This document shows, in pieces, positions 1 through 7,989 of a DNA stretch of 42,110 nucleotides (position 1 is the stretch's first letter; each line of letters begins with the position of its first letter). A program made the position numbers and the translations under genes. The notes beneath the pieces were generated by a model. It was not told the origin of the DNA, searched no databases, and saw only the letters and a list, made by a program, of their open reading frames with translations. Origin of the DNA: Candidatus Babeliales bacterium (lineage in GTDB: Bacteria; Babelota; Babeliae; Babelales; JABDEC01). The DNA lies in NCBI GenBank assembly GCA_031292305.1, contig JARLHJ010000039.1, forward strand, positions 1-42,110, in the 5' to 3' direction.

Positions 1-23
1 CTATGTGTAGAGCTGAACAATAA
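1..23 (+). CDS. C-terminal tail of an upstream RING-finger paralogue (partial)
   Basis: The first bases read, in one frame, a partial codon then M-C-R-A-E-Q and a stop at 21-23. The next gene ends P-T-C-R-T-E-Q-stop, so this matches the last cysteine and tail of its RING finger. The split first codon ends in CT and could be CCT (Pro), as expected before that position. The stop is 15 bases before the next start, so the two genes are probably tandem duplicates in one operon. Only six residues are visible; the assignment rests on this tail match and on position. Confidence 0.6.
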
Positions 24-38
24 TAGATAGATGTCATT

Positions 39-1322
39 ATGAAATTCAAACAGTTTTTATTCGTTCTTTTAATATTTACAGGTTTATTCACTTCAAAACC
101 AGTTTTGCCCGCAGAACAAAGTTTTGCAAGTACGGCTTTAAAGATTGCTATTACTAGTTCGACCAGTTCTATATTACTTACTAGTTTTATTTATATAATT
201 ACCAAAGTACTTGAAGCTATTCCTGATAATGATAAAATAATAGAAGTTCAACATAATGATGAGTTTAAAACTACAAAACTTTTATTAAAAAAAGTTCAAG
301 ATAGCTCACGCAATAAAAAACTTTTCTTAACTTTTGCTCCTGAAATTATTGCGTTTTCAAGTTTAAATCAATTAATCGCTACAGTCAGATATGATTTAAT
401 TAATCAAGGTCTAATAAAAAATAATAAAACTTTGTTTATAATAGGTAGTGGTATATCTACAATTATATTATTCTACAAATATTTAAAGTTTATAAATATA
501 AGATTAAAGCAAGCGGTTAAAAAAAATGATTTAAATGAAATTAAGCTTCTTTCATATCTTGGCGCTAATATTAATGGTCCATATTTCGATGCTAATTTCT
601 TAGAAAAAGCATTACAATCAAAACAAACTGAAACTGCTAAATTTATTTTAAATCATCCATTATTTGTAATGTCATCTAAAGATTTAGATACATATTTTAG
701 AATTGCATTACATAATTATTTAGATGATATTGTAGAAATTCTTATTAAAAAAGGTTTTGATATAAACAAACCCTATAAAGAGAATAAAACTTATCTGGAA
801 TATTTTTTATATAAAAAACAATTAAAAATGTCTAAGTTTCTGGTTAAACATGGAGCATACAAATTCCGTGATGGATCAAATATTATTGACCATTCAAATG
901 AAATATCACAGATACAGGAACTTTGGGACATAAGTTTAGTTAAATACGTTAACCAAGGAAATATTGGGGTAATTAAAGAAAGACTTTCAGTTGGTGCAAA
1001 TCCATATGTGAGAGTAAAGTACAACACCCAAATTAATAATGATGTTGTAGAAGTAAATACGTCATTATATAGATTTGTCCTTCATTCAGCGCAAGAACCA
1101 TCACTTTCAGTCATTAGCAAAGAATTATTAAAAGCAAATGGAGAAACAAAAGTAGTGGATCAAAATACACCTAATCAAGATCTTTGCCAAATTTGCATAG
1201 ATATTGGTAATGGTGAATTATATCCAACTAAATGCAAACACTATTTCCATATTAATTGTTTAAACCAATGGCTTAAGGGAAATGGCAATGGTAAATGCCC
1301 GACGTGCAGAACTGAACAATAA
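39..1322 (+). CDS. Ankyrin-like membrane protein with C-terminal RING-H2 finger (putative E3 ubiquitin ligase effector)
   Basis: The 427-residue product starts with a signal peptide or signal anchor (about 5-24). Hydrophobic segments follow near 35-58 and 130-150. About five degenerate ankyrin-like helical repeats lie at roughly 155-325, with recurring 'LGANIN', 'KKGFDIN' and 'SVGANPY' ends. The C-terminus is a complete RING-H2 finger: C383, C386, C399, H401, H404, C407, C420 and C423, in the canonical cross-brace order. RING-H2 domains of this kind recruit E2 enzymes in eukaryotic ubiquitin ligases. Bacteria lack the ubiquitin pathway, so a role in host cells is inferred. Repeats plus RING suggest substrate binding plus ubiquitin transfer. 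The preceding gene ends in the same tail. The RING call is strong; the ankyrin call is moderate because the repeats are divergent. Confidence 0.85.
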   Translation: MKFKQFLFVLLIFTGLFTSKPVLPAEQSFASTALKIAITSSTSSILLTSFIYIITKVLEAIPDNDKIIEVQHNDEFKTTKLLLKKVQDSSRNKKLFLTFAPEIIAFSSLNQLIATVRYDLINQGLIKNNKTLFIIGSGISTIILFYKYLKFINIRLKQAVKKNDLNEIKLLSYLGANINGPYFDANFLEKALQSKQTETAKFILNHPLFVMSSKDLDTYFRIALHNYLDDIVEILIKKGFDINKPYKENKTYLEYFLYKKQLKMSKFLVKHGAYKFRDGSNIIDHSNEISQIQELWDISLVKYVNQGNIGVIKERLSVGANPYVRVKYNTQINNDVVEVNTSLYRFVLHSAQEPSLSVISKELLKANGETKVVDQNTPNQDLCQICIDIGNGELYPTKCKHYFHINCLNQWLKGNGNGKCPTCRTEQ

Positions 1323-1394
1323 AATTGTTTTCTTTATTATTTGCTCTAATAAATTTATTATATATTATATTTATTTTTTAAAATATTTAGGACA

Positions 1395-2135
1395 ATGAAG
1401 AACTTAATAAAAATTAGCAACTTACTATATATAAAATTAGCTTTTTTAACCATAATACTTTATGGCATGAATATTATTTATACAAAACGATTATATAGAA
1501 AATATCCTAAGGATACTCCAATGGCTGAAGTTACAAAAGATACAATCTTTGTATTTGATTTACATGGGGTGCTTTTTAAACTAAACCCAATTGAAGTTGT
1601 AAAAGAAGCTATTAAAGTGCCACATAAATTTAAACTCTTTTCTATTATTTTTTATCCCCATGTAATTGCAAATGCCATTAGTTCACTTTATAAAGGCACA
1701 GTAGCAGAAAAAATTGTAATAAATGTTGATAAGAAATTTCCAAATCTAGAATTTATTTCAAGCGGATTAAACATTTTAAATGCACAATCTCCAATAAAAC
1801 AATCTATTGATATCGTTTCAGATTTAAAAAAGGCAGGACATAAGGTATATATACTTTCTAATATCGGCGAACATTCTTTAGATATTTTAAAAAATAAATA
1901 CCCTGAAATTTTTAGCCATTTTGATGGAATAATGGGAACAACACCGGAAGATGATTATATACAGAAGCCAAATCCAATAGCATTTGAAAAATATCTTGTA
2001 AAGTTTGGGCATGAAAAAAGTAAACTGATATTTATTGATGATCAAATGAAAAATGTTATATCTGCAAGAAATATGGGTATTTCTTCGATATTATTTACTA
2101 CGCCTTATAACTTAAGAAGACAACTGAGTATATGA
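1395..2135 (+). CDS. Membrane-tethered HAD-superfamily hydrolase-like protein with DxH motif I
   Basis: A 246-residue protein with one N-terminal membrane helix (about 10-29) followed by basic residues, which predicts a cytoplasmic catalytic domain. HAD motifs appear in order: motif I 'FDLHG' (D55, H57), motif II 'ILSN' (S155), motif III 'QKPNP' (K191) and motif IV 'FIDD' (D215, D216). In ordinary HAD phosphatases motif I is DxD, the second Asp being the general acid/base. Here it is His, so catalysis may be altered or lost. The stop overlaps the start of the next HAD gene in an ATGA, so the two are translationally coupled. Two more relatives lie at 12564-14640. The substrate is unknown. Confidence 0.8.
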   Translation: MKNLIKISNLLYIKLAFLTIILYGMNIIYTKRLYRKYPKDTPMAEVTKDTIFVFDLHGVLFKLNPIEVVKEAIKVPHKFKLFSIIFYPHVIANAISSLYKGTVAEKIVINVDKKFPNLEFISSGLNILNAQSPIKQSIDIVSDLKKAGHKVYILSNIGEHSLDILKNKYPEIFSHFDGIMGTTPEDDYIQKPNPIAFEKYLVKFGHEKSKLIFIDDQMKNVISARNMGISSILFTTPYNLRRQLSI

Positions 2136-2866
2136 ATAGTTTATTTAAGATCATAATCAGCTTAGTTATATGCTATTTTGCATATCGCTTATATCAACAA
2201 AAGCAGCTCAATGATAAAATCAAAGCGATAAATGACAATGCATATAATCAAATTCATGTAACACCTGAAACTGTATTTGTATTTGATATAGATGGCGTAA
2301 TTTTAAAACCTGATTTTAAAAAAATGTTTGATATAGTATGCAATGCTCCAAAATTAAAACTATTTTCTATTTTGATCCATCCAAGATTAATTTATCATAT
2401 TTATAGTTTACGCGATGACGAAACTACAGAAGAAGTTCTAAATAAAATATTAAACTTTGATCCAAAATTTAAATCATGCATTGATATTGCATACAAATTA
2501 ACTTATACAAAAAAAGAATTCCCTAAAACATGTGCTCTAATAAAAGAATTAAGAAAGAAAAATTATAAATTACTTATACTATCTAATGAGACAACTAATG
2601 GTATGAAGGTTTTAACAAAAGAACATCCAATCTTTAATCTTTTTGATGATATGTTTTTAACTACTACAAATGACAATTATATTAAAAAACCTAATCCGGA
2701 ATTTTATAAAAAATTTATAACGTGGATTGAAGGTAAAAACATTGATCCCAAAAATTTAATATTTATTGATGATAGAATCAAAAATGTTATCATAGCCAAT
2801 AAGATGGGCATCCCTTCTATTGTGTTTACAAATATAAATGAACTTAACAAAATATTATTTAAATAA
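2132..2866 (+). CDS. Membrane-tethered HAD-superfamily hydrolase
   Basis: This 244-residue paralogue of the preceding gene has an N-terminal membrane helix (about 3-20) and a HAD core. Motif I is the canonical 'FDIDG' (D52, D54). Motif II is 'ILSN' (S151), motif III 'KKPNP' (K186) and motif IV 'FIDD' (D213, D214). All expected catalytic residues are present, so it is likely an active phosphatase, unlike its DxH neighbour. It begins inside the stop of that gene (ATGA overlap) and is followed two bases later by a sodium symporter gene, so the three form one transcription unit. An active/variant pair in one operon suggests joint function, possibly as a heteromer; that is inference. Confidence 0.82.
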   Translation: MNSLFKIIISLVICYFAYRLYQQKQLNDKIKAINDNAYNQIHVTPETVFVFDIDGVILKPDFKKMFDIVCNAPKLKLFSILIHPRLIYHIYSLRDDETTEEVLNKILNFDPKFKSCIDIAYKLTYTKKEFPKTCALIKELRKKNYKLLILSNETTNGMKVLTKEHPIFNLFDDMFLTTTNDNYIKKPNPEFYKKFITWIEGKNIDPKNLIFIDDRIKNVIIANKMGIPSIVFTNINELNKILFK

Positions 2867-2868
2867 TT

Positions 2869-4224
2869 ATGAGTAATTTAATTTTTTTAATCATACTTTT
2901 TGCATTAGCAGTTATCTATTTCATTTTAGGCATTTATGCCTCACGCAAAACAGAAAATACAACAGATTACTTTTTAGCAGGTAGAAAATTAGGTTTATTA
3001 AATGTTACATTTACATTAATAGCAACCCAACTTGGTGGAGGAATGTTGCTTGGAACTTCTCAAAAAGCATATGAAATAGGTTTGTTTGGTATTTTATATA
3101 CAATTTCAATAACTCTAGGTTTTTTATTCTTAGGATTAGGTTTTGCCTCTAAATTACAAGAGCTGCATATCTCCACTACTGCTGAATTATTTGAAACTAA
3201 ATATCAAAGTATAACATTAAGAAAATTTGCATCACTACTTTCTATAATTACTTTATGCGGAATTTTAATCGCACAAGTTATTGCCAGCAAAGCTGTACTT
3301 GCAAGCATTGGAATTGATAACAATATTATATTTATTTTATTTTGGATATTTATAATTAGCTATACTATAATAGGCGGGCTAAATGCCGTTGTAATAACAG
3401 ACACTGCACAAGTTTTATTAATCATTTTGGTTTTTGGTGGAATTTTTATTTATAACATTTTACTTGAACCCAATATTTTTAACACAATGGTGACTTTTAC
3501 AGCGAACCAGAAAAATTTTATTTTTAATAGATCCAGTTTTTTAGATTTATTACCAATTCTAATAATGCCAGCTTTATTTACTCTAATAGAACAGGATTTA
3601 GCACAAAAATTCTTCGCTTCAAAAAGCAAAAAAGTAGCTGCCATATCTTCAATTTTAGCAGGTAGCTTTATGTTAATATTTGCTTTAATTCCAATCTATT
3701 TAGGAATAAAAGCAAATTTAATGGGTATTAATATTCCTGCAAACGCGAGCCCCTTAATCTCTATTTTAAAAACATCTACCAATAATATTGTTTTTATGTT
3801 TGCAGTATGTGGAATTATTGCAGCTATAACTTCAACCGCTGACTCATTACTTTGTGCCGTTAGTTCTAATTTATCAGAAGATTTTAATTTCTCATTTCTA
3901 CGCATAACCAACAAATTAAAATTAGCTAAATATATAACTGCTATAATAGGTGCGTTTGCTATTATTAGTTCTTACTTTTTTACTACCGACATTATAAATA
4001 TTTTAGTTTCAAGTTACGAACTTTCTGTCAGCTGCCTATTCATTCCTTTGGTTTTTAGTATCTATTTAAAAAAACCGAATAAAAACTCAGCCCTACTTTC
4101 TATCATTTTTGGACTATTTTCATATATTTTACTTAAAATGCTAAATGTACCATTACATGGTGTAATATCAGTAATAATCTCAGCTATAGGCTTTTTTATT
4201 GGGAATCTATTAAAACCCCAGTAA
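2869..4224 (+). CDS. Sodium:solute symporter (SSS family)
   Basis: The 451-residue protein is highly hydrophobic, with about 12-13 predicted membrane helices. The N-terminus has the family pattern: a first helix, then 'TTDYFLAGRKLG', then a helix with 'TQLGGGMLLGTSQKAYEIG'. These match the sodium-coupled symporters of the PutP/PanF/SGLT superfamily. It imports a small solute such as an amino acid, sugar or pantothenate using the sodium gradient; the substrate cannot be told from sequence by eye. It is shorter than many members (about 480-550 residues), lacking a long C-terminal tail. The start lies two bases after the HAD stop, so it is co-transcribed. A sodium economy fits the AGCS symporter elsewhere in this window. 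Confidence 0.9.
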   Translation: MSNLIFLIILFALAVIYFILGIYASRKTENTTDYFLAGRKLGLLNVTFTLIATQLGGGMLLGTSQKAYEIGLFGILYTISITLGFLFLGLGFASKLQELHISTTAELFETKYQSITLRKFASLLSIITLCGILIAQVIASKAVLASIGIDNNIIFILFWIFIISYTIIGGLNAVVITDTAQVLLIILVFGGIFIYNILLEPNIFNTMVTFTANQKNFIFNRSSFLDLLPILIMPALFTLIEQDLAQKFFASKSKKVAAISSILAGSFMLIFALIPIYLGIKANLMGINIPANASPLISILKTSTNNIVFMFAVCGIIAAITSTADSLLCAVSSNLSEDFNFSFLRITNKLKLAKYITAIIGAFAIISSYFFTTDIINILVSSYELSVSCLFIPLVFSIYLKKPNKNSALLSIIFGLFSYILLKMLNVPLHGVISVIISAIGFFIGNLLKPQ

Positions 4225-4324
4225 CTTGCTAATCCGGTTAACCCCTATGAAGGCAAATACAGTTGATTTCTTTATTTAAATATGTTACTATTAGTAAATA
4301 AACCTATAAAAACAAGGAGCATCT

Positions 4325-4717
4325 ATGAAAAATTTTATATTTCTATTTTTACTTGCAAGCTTTTCGCTATATAGTTCTGAATGTCTTAGTCCAAAATTGA
4401 AACCAAAAGCTTTGCATAAATTAAAGGTCGAATTTAATACAAAAACATCTGCTTTGGAAAAATTAATTATAGACAATCCAAATAACTCATCCTTGGTTAC
4501 TCAAGCTCAATTTGAGCTTGGTAAATTAGCATATGAATATGCTAAAAAGAATAATGATATATATGCCTACTCATATTCGTATAATTCATTTAAAAAAAGT
4601 CTTAATAATCTGAAGAATGCACTAGAATTAACTGAAGAAGAAAAGATCTTAATTGAAAAAATGTCTCAAAATTCTATGGAAGAATTAGAGAGAATTATTC
4701 GTCATTTAAATCCATAA
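4325..4717 (+). CDS. Small secreted helical protein, unknown function
   Basis: I do not recognise this 130-residue protein. It has a clear signal peptide (about 1-18: basic start, Leu/Phe-rich core, 'YSSEC' region). The mature part is charged and helical. The segment 'AQFELGKLAYEYAKK' followed by 'FKKSLNNLKNALELTEEE' has the rhythm of a single TPR or Sel1-like helical hairpin, but there are too few repeats to claim a family. A good ribosome binding site (AAGGAG, six bases before the ATG) supports the start. The preceding 100 bases hold no clear terminator. Confidence 0.7.
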   Translation: MKNFIFLFLLASFSLYSSECLSPKLKPKALHKLKVEFNTKTSALEKLIIDNPNNSSLVTQAQFELGKLAYEYAKKNNDIYAYSYSYNSFKKSLNNLKNALELTEEEKILIEKMSQNSMEELERIIRHLNP

Positions 4718-4730
4718 AATTGGGATTTTC

Positions 4731-4758
4731 TTGCATAAAAATGGATTTACAATAATAT
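4731..4758 (+). promoter_or_regulatory. Candidate sigma-70 promoter for the ABC exporter operon
   Basis: A TTGCAT box (4731-4736) and a TAATAT box (4753-4758) are separated by 16 bases, about 70 bases before the ABC ATPase start. Both are close to sigma-70 consensus, but such pairs arise easily in AT-rich DNA. Confidence 0.4.
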
Positions 4759-4782
4759 TTAATATACTTCGACTCGGATAAA

Positions 4783-4806
4783 ACCCCCACTCTTACTGGG
4801 TGGGGT
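4783..4806 (+). promoter_or_regulatory. GC-rich hairpin in the leader of the ABC exporter operon
   Basis: CCCCAC and GTGGGG, closed by an outer A-T pair with one bulged C, form a stem around a nine-base loop. The hairpin lies 20 bases upstream of the ATPase start. It is unusually GC-rich for this DNA and lacks a following T run, so a leader control element or attenuator is as likely as a terminator for the preceding gene. Confidence 0.4.
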
Positions 4807-4826
4807 ATTAATTTAAGGCCAAATAC

Positions 4827-5591
4827 ATGCAATCAAATGTGTTATTAAAAATTGTAAATCTTTCTAAAACTTATCAAAGTAAAAATAATGTTGTAAAAGC
4901 ATTAGATAGAATAAACTTGATAATTAATAAAGGCGAAATCATTTCCCTTCTAGGCCATAATGGTGCAGGGAAAACTACATTATCTTCTATTTTGGCTACA
5001 CTTCACCCACCTACAAGTGGTGAAATTCTTTATAAAGGCACTTCTATATATAATAATTTATTAGATTTTCGTAAGCATTTAGGTTTTTGCCCTCAAAATG
5101 CAAACTTAGATGTACAACTAAACGTTAAAGACAATTTAATTTTTGCTGGACGTTATTATTTAATGCCTGAAAAACTAATACATGAACGTGTTGAAGAATT
5201 ATTAAAATTATTGAATCTTAAGAAATATGAAACTTTCCAAATTACAGAATTATCAGGTGGAACAAGACAACGCGTATTAATTGCACGCGCACTTATTCAT
5301 GGCCCTGAATTAATAATTTTAGATGAACCTACAGTCGGCTTAGACCCTGATATTAGACATCAACTATGGAAAATAATTAAAACCCTTCGTGAAAAAGGCA
5401 TGACTGTTATATTAACAACACATTATCTTGATGAAGCAGAAGTTTTGTCAGATAAAGTCTGTTTTATTAAAAAAGGTAAAATACTTTTGACCGAAACTGT
5501 AAAAGATTTAAAAGAAAAACATAAAAAAGACAAACTAGAAGATATTTTCTTAAGTTTAATGGAAGAAGATGAAATTATTACAGAGCTTTAA
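4827..5591 (+). CDS. ABC-2 type exporter, ATP-binding subunit
   Basis: This 254-residue ATPase has every ABC motif: Walker A 'GHNGAGKT' (43-50), Q-loop Gln at 90 in 'FCPQN', signature 'LSGGTRQR' (142-149), Walker B 'LIILDEP' ending in E167, D-loop 'GLD' and H-loop His at 199 in 'LTTHYLDEAE'. The pattern and the short C-terminal tail match ATPases that drive ABC-2 (drug, polysaccharide or Nod-type) exporters. It overlaps the first permease by 23 bases, and a second permease follows, so the complex is probably one ATPase dimer with a permease heterodimer. The substrate is unknown. A candidate promoter and a GC-rich leader hairpin lie just upstream. Confidence 0.93.
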   Translation: MQSNVLLKIVNLSKTYQSKNNVVKALDRINLIINKGEIISLLGHNGAGKTTLSSILATLHPPTSGEILYKGTSIYNNLLDFRKHLGFCPQNANLDVQLNVKDNLIFAGRYYLMPEKLIHERVEELLKLLNLKKYETFQITELSGGTRQRVLIARALIHGPELIILDEPTVGLDPDIRHQLWKIIKTLREKGMTVILTTHYLDEAEVLSDKVCFIKKGKILLTETVKDLKEKHKKDKLEDIFLSLMEEDEIITEL

Positions 5592-6363
5592 AACTAATTT
5601 CTTAGTTTCTTTTGCATTATTAAAAAGAGATATTAAAATAATAGTCTCTAATATCAAAAATACTATAATCGATTCTTTGATTCTTGGTTTTTTCTTTTCT
5701 TTGCTTTATGGCTATTTCTTTCCTGCGCTTGGAATGTCTTTACAATTTTCTGCACCCTTATTTTTAGGAATTGTGGTAAATCTTTTAATATCAGTAAGCT
5801 ATAGCAAATGTGTTGGTGTAAAATCTGACATAGATTTCAAAAGATTTTTTGATTATCATTTAACATTAATGATCTCAAAATATTGGTTAATAGCAGAATA
5901 TATTATTGCTTATACAATAGATTTAATTGTTTCTACTATTCCTGCTTTTTTAATTGGACTTACTATATTAAATCATCTTTCTAAATTTAACATAAACTTT
6001 CCATTATTGCTGTTAATGTATACTTTATCTTCCTTATTTTTATCTGTGATGTTTTTATTTTTTGCTTTTGGCGTCAAATGGAACTGGTTTATAAATAATA
6101 CTTGGGAACGTATACTTAACCCATTGATACATTTTGGTGGAGTGTTTTTTATTTGGCATAGATTAGAACAAACATGGCCATTAATGGCTCAAATATCACG
6201 CTTTAGTCCAATGACTTATATGACCGACGGATTGCGCTATGCATCTTTAGGATCCGGAAATTATATACCTATACATATATCAATAACTGTTTTATCTATA
6301 GGATCAATAATTTTATTAATTCCACTAGTATTTGCAATGAAACGCCATCTGGACCCAGTATAG
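5569..6363 (+). CDS. ABC-2 type transporter permease, subunit 1
   Basis: A 264-residue membrane protein with about six helices. It starts with a cytoplasmic 'FALLKRDIK' stretch typical of ABC-2 permeases. The conserved late segment 'ISRFSPMTYMTDGLRYASLG' matches the ABC-2 signature near the last helices (N/S-P-x-x-Y...E/D-x-x-R). It starts inside the ATPase gene (23-base overlap) and ends eight bases before a second permease with the same layout. The two probably form the transmembrane heterodimer of an exporter. Substrate not inferable. Confidence 0.88.
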   Translation: MKLLQSFKTNFLVSFALLKRDIKIIVSNIKNTIIDSLILGFFFSLLYGYFFPALGMSLQFSAPLFLGIVVNLLISVSYSKCVGVKSDIDFKRFFDYHLTLMISKYWLIAEYIIAYTIDLIVSTIPAFLIGLTILNHLSKFNINFPLLLLMYTLSSLFLSVMFLFFAFGVKWNWFINNTWERILNPLIHFGGVFFIWHRLEQTWPLMAQISRFSPMTYMTDGLRYASLGSGNYIPIHISITVLSIGSIILLIPLVFAMKRHLDPV

Positions 6364-6370
6364 GAAACAA

Positions 6371-7159
6371 ATGCATTATAATACTCAAATTTTTATTCAG
6401 TTTACAAAACGTGATATTTATGTTTTTTCAAAAAATATAATACGTTACTTTATTAATTATTCAATAATTTTTCCAAGTTTATATGCTTTAACTTTTGGCT
6501 ACATTATCCCTACTACAAGCTTTTCTAATGTACAACTTGTTTCAATATCTTTATTATTACCAAGCAGTTTAATATTTTTGTTTTTATCTTTAAATTTTAA
6601 TCAAAATATTTTTTTGCTTTTAGATTTAGAAAATAATAAATATATTGAATTTCAAACTCTACTTTTAAATCCTAGACTATTAATTATTCAAAAAGTTTTC
6701 GTAACTTCATCATTTACTACAATTTTTTTATTACCATTTTTTGGAGTTACAAAGCTTATTTTACAAAATTCATTTGATACTTCACAGCTTTCTATCTTTA
6801 AACTAGTAACTATTATCTTTTTCAGCTCTATAGCTGCTGCAAGTTATGTAATATTATCAATACTTTATATGCATAACACGCATCAAATTGGTAATTGGTG
6901 GCGTAGAATGAATACACCACTTACAATGCTTGGTGGCACATGGGTTCCATGGGCAACTATGGCCAAAGTCTCAGTTATTTTAGGCTATATAACATTATTT
7001 AATCCATTTATATATATTACTGAAGGCTTGCGTGGAGCAATCTTAGGTACAGACTTATTTATACCATTTCATTATTGTATTTTAGCATTAACTATTTTTA
7101 CTTTTATTTTTATAAATTTAGCGATTCGTAAATTCAAAAAAAGATTAGATTGTTTTTAA
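6371..7159 (+). CDS. ABC-2 type transporter permease, subunit 2
   Basis: This 262-residue paralogue of the previous gene has about six membrane helices and the same start ('FTKRDIYVF'). It carries the same ABC-2 end signature, 'FNPFIYITEGLRGAILG'. Both permeases also have a tryptophan-rich region before the late helices ('NWFINNTWERILNPLIHFGG' in subunit 1; 'GNWWRRMNTPLTMLGG' here), so they are related copies rather than fragments of one gene. It ends three bases before the convergent LOG gene; the space is too short for a normal terminator. Confidence 0.87.
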   Translation: MHYNTQIFIQFTKRDIYVFSKNIIRYFINYSIIFPSLYALTFGYIIPTTSFSNVQLVSISLLLPSSLIFLFLSLNFNQNIFLLLDLENNKYIEFQTLLLNPRLLIIQKVFVTSSFTTIFLLPFFGVTKLILQNSFDTSQLSIFKLVTIIFFSSIAAASYVILSILYMHNTHQIGNWWRRMNTPLTMLGGTWVPWATMAKVSVILGYITLFNPFIYITEGLRGAILGTDLFIPFHYCILALTIFTFIFINLAIRKFKKRLDCF

Positions 7160-7162
7160 AAT

Positions 7163-7882
7163 TTATATAGATTTGCTGGGCTTCTGCTTATCAATCTCCT
7201 CATTTTTATTTATTGTACAATGTTTTGCCAAAATACAAAAAACTTCTTCCATGTCATCTGTAACAGTAATAATTTCTAATTCTTGTTGGTTAATTAGCCC
7301 CCGGGCTAAAGCATAATTAGCCAGCCATTCTACTAATGGTGACCAGTATTCTTTTCCAAATAAAATAACAGGTACCCGTTTAATTTTATAAGTTTCAATT
7401 AAATTTAAAACTTCTGCCATTTCATCTAACGTACCAAAACCTCCAGGGAAGACTACAAAACCTGACGAATAATTTATTAATAACCATTTACGTACAAAAA
7501 AACTATCAAATGACACTGCATCTTGAGCACAATGATTTATAGGTTCTTCTGGCTTCAGCCCAGTAATGCCAATGGCTAAACTTCTGATTTCGCCTTTTTT
7601 ACAGCCTTGCGCCGCTCCACAATTACCAGCTTCCATTATACCAGGACCGCCACCAGTAATAATGGATATATCCATTTCTACCAATTTCTGTGCTAAATCT
7701 TGTGCATGCTTAAAATAAGCATCTTCTTTATGCCATCTTGCTCCACCAAAAAAGACCACTCTTGGCCCGGGCAGCCTTAATACTTTCCAGATACCAATAA
7801 ATAGCAACCCTAATATTTTTAACCATTCCCAAAAAAGCTGTGGATATTCTTTTAAATATCTTATAAACCTATTTGCTTTCAT
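7163..7882 (-). CDS. LOG-family protein (TIGR00730-like nucleotide 5'-monophosphate phosphoribohydrolase)
   Basis: From the preferred start the product is 239 residues. It has the LOG signature: 'GGGPGIMEAGN' (about 77-87), 'FVRKWLL' (Arg-Lys pair near 130) and 'PGGFGTLDE' (about 146-154). Enzymes with this Rossmann fold remove the base from nucleoside monophosphates (cytokinin riboside phosphates in plants and some bacteria); they were long mislabelled lysine decarboxylase. The frame stays open upstream to 7948. I chose 7882 because AGGAGAGA sits six bases before this ATG, while the upstream ATG has no such site. The N-terminal 40 residues are hydrophobic and Trp-rich, longer than in minimal LOG proteins. 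Confidence 0.88.
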   Translation of the reverse strand: MKANRFIRYLKEYPQLFWEWLKILGLLFIGIWKVLRLPGPRVVFFGGARWHKEDAYFKHAQDLAQKLVEMDISIITGGGPGIMEAGNCGAAQGCKKGEIRSLAIGITGLKPEEPINHCAQDAVSFDSFFVRKWLLINYSSGFVVFPGGFGTLDEMAEVLNLIETYKIKRVPVILFGKEYWSPLVEWLANYALARGLINQQELEIITVTDDMEEVFCILAKHCTINKNEEIDKQKPSKSI

Positions 7883-7989
7883 TAATCTCTCCTGTGACTG
7901 ATTTGTCTTATTTATTAAAACATATAATCTATTTATATACTGTAACACAATGCTTATCTACAAATTATTTTTATTTCTAAGGTTCAAAT

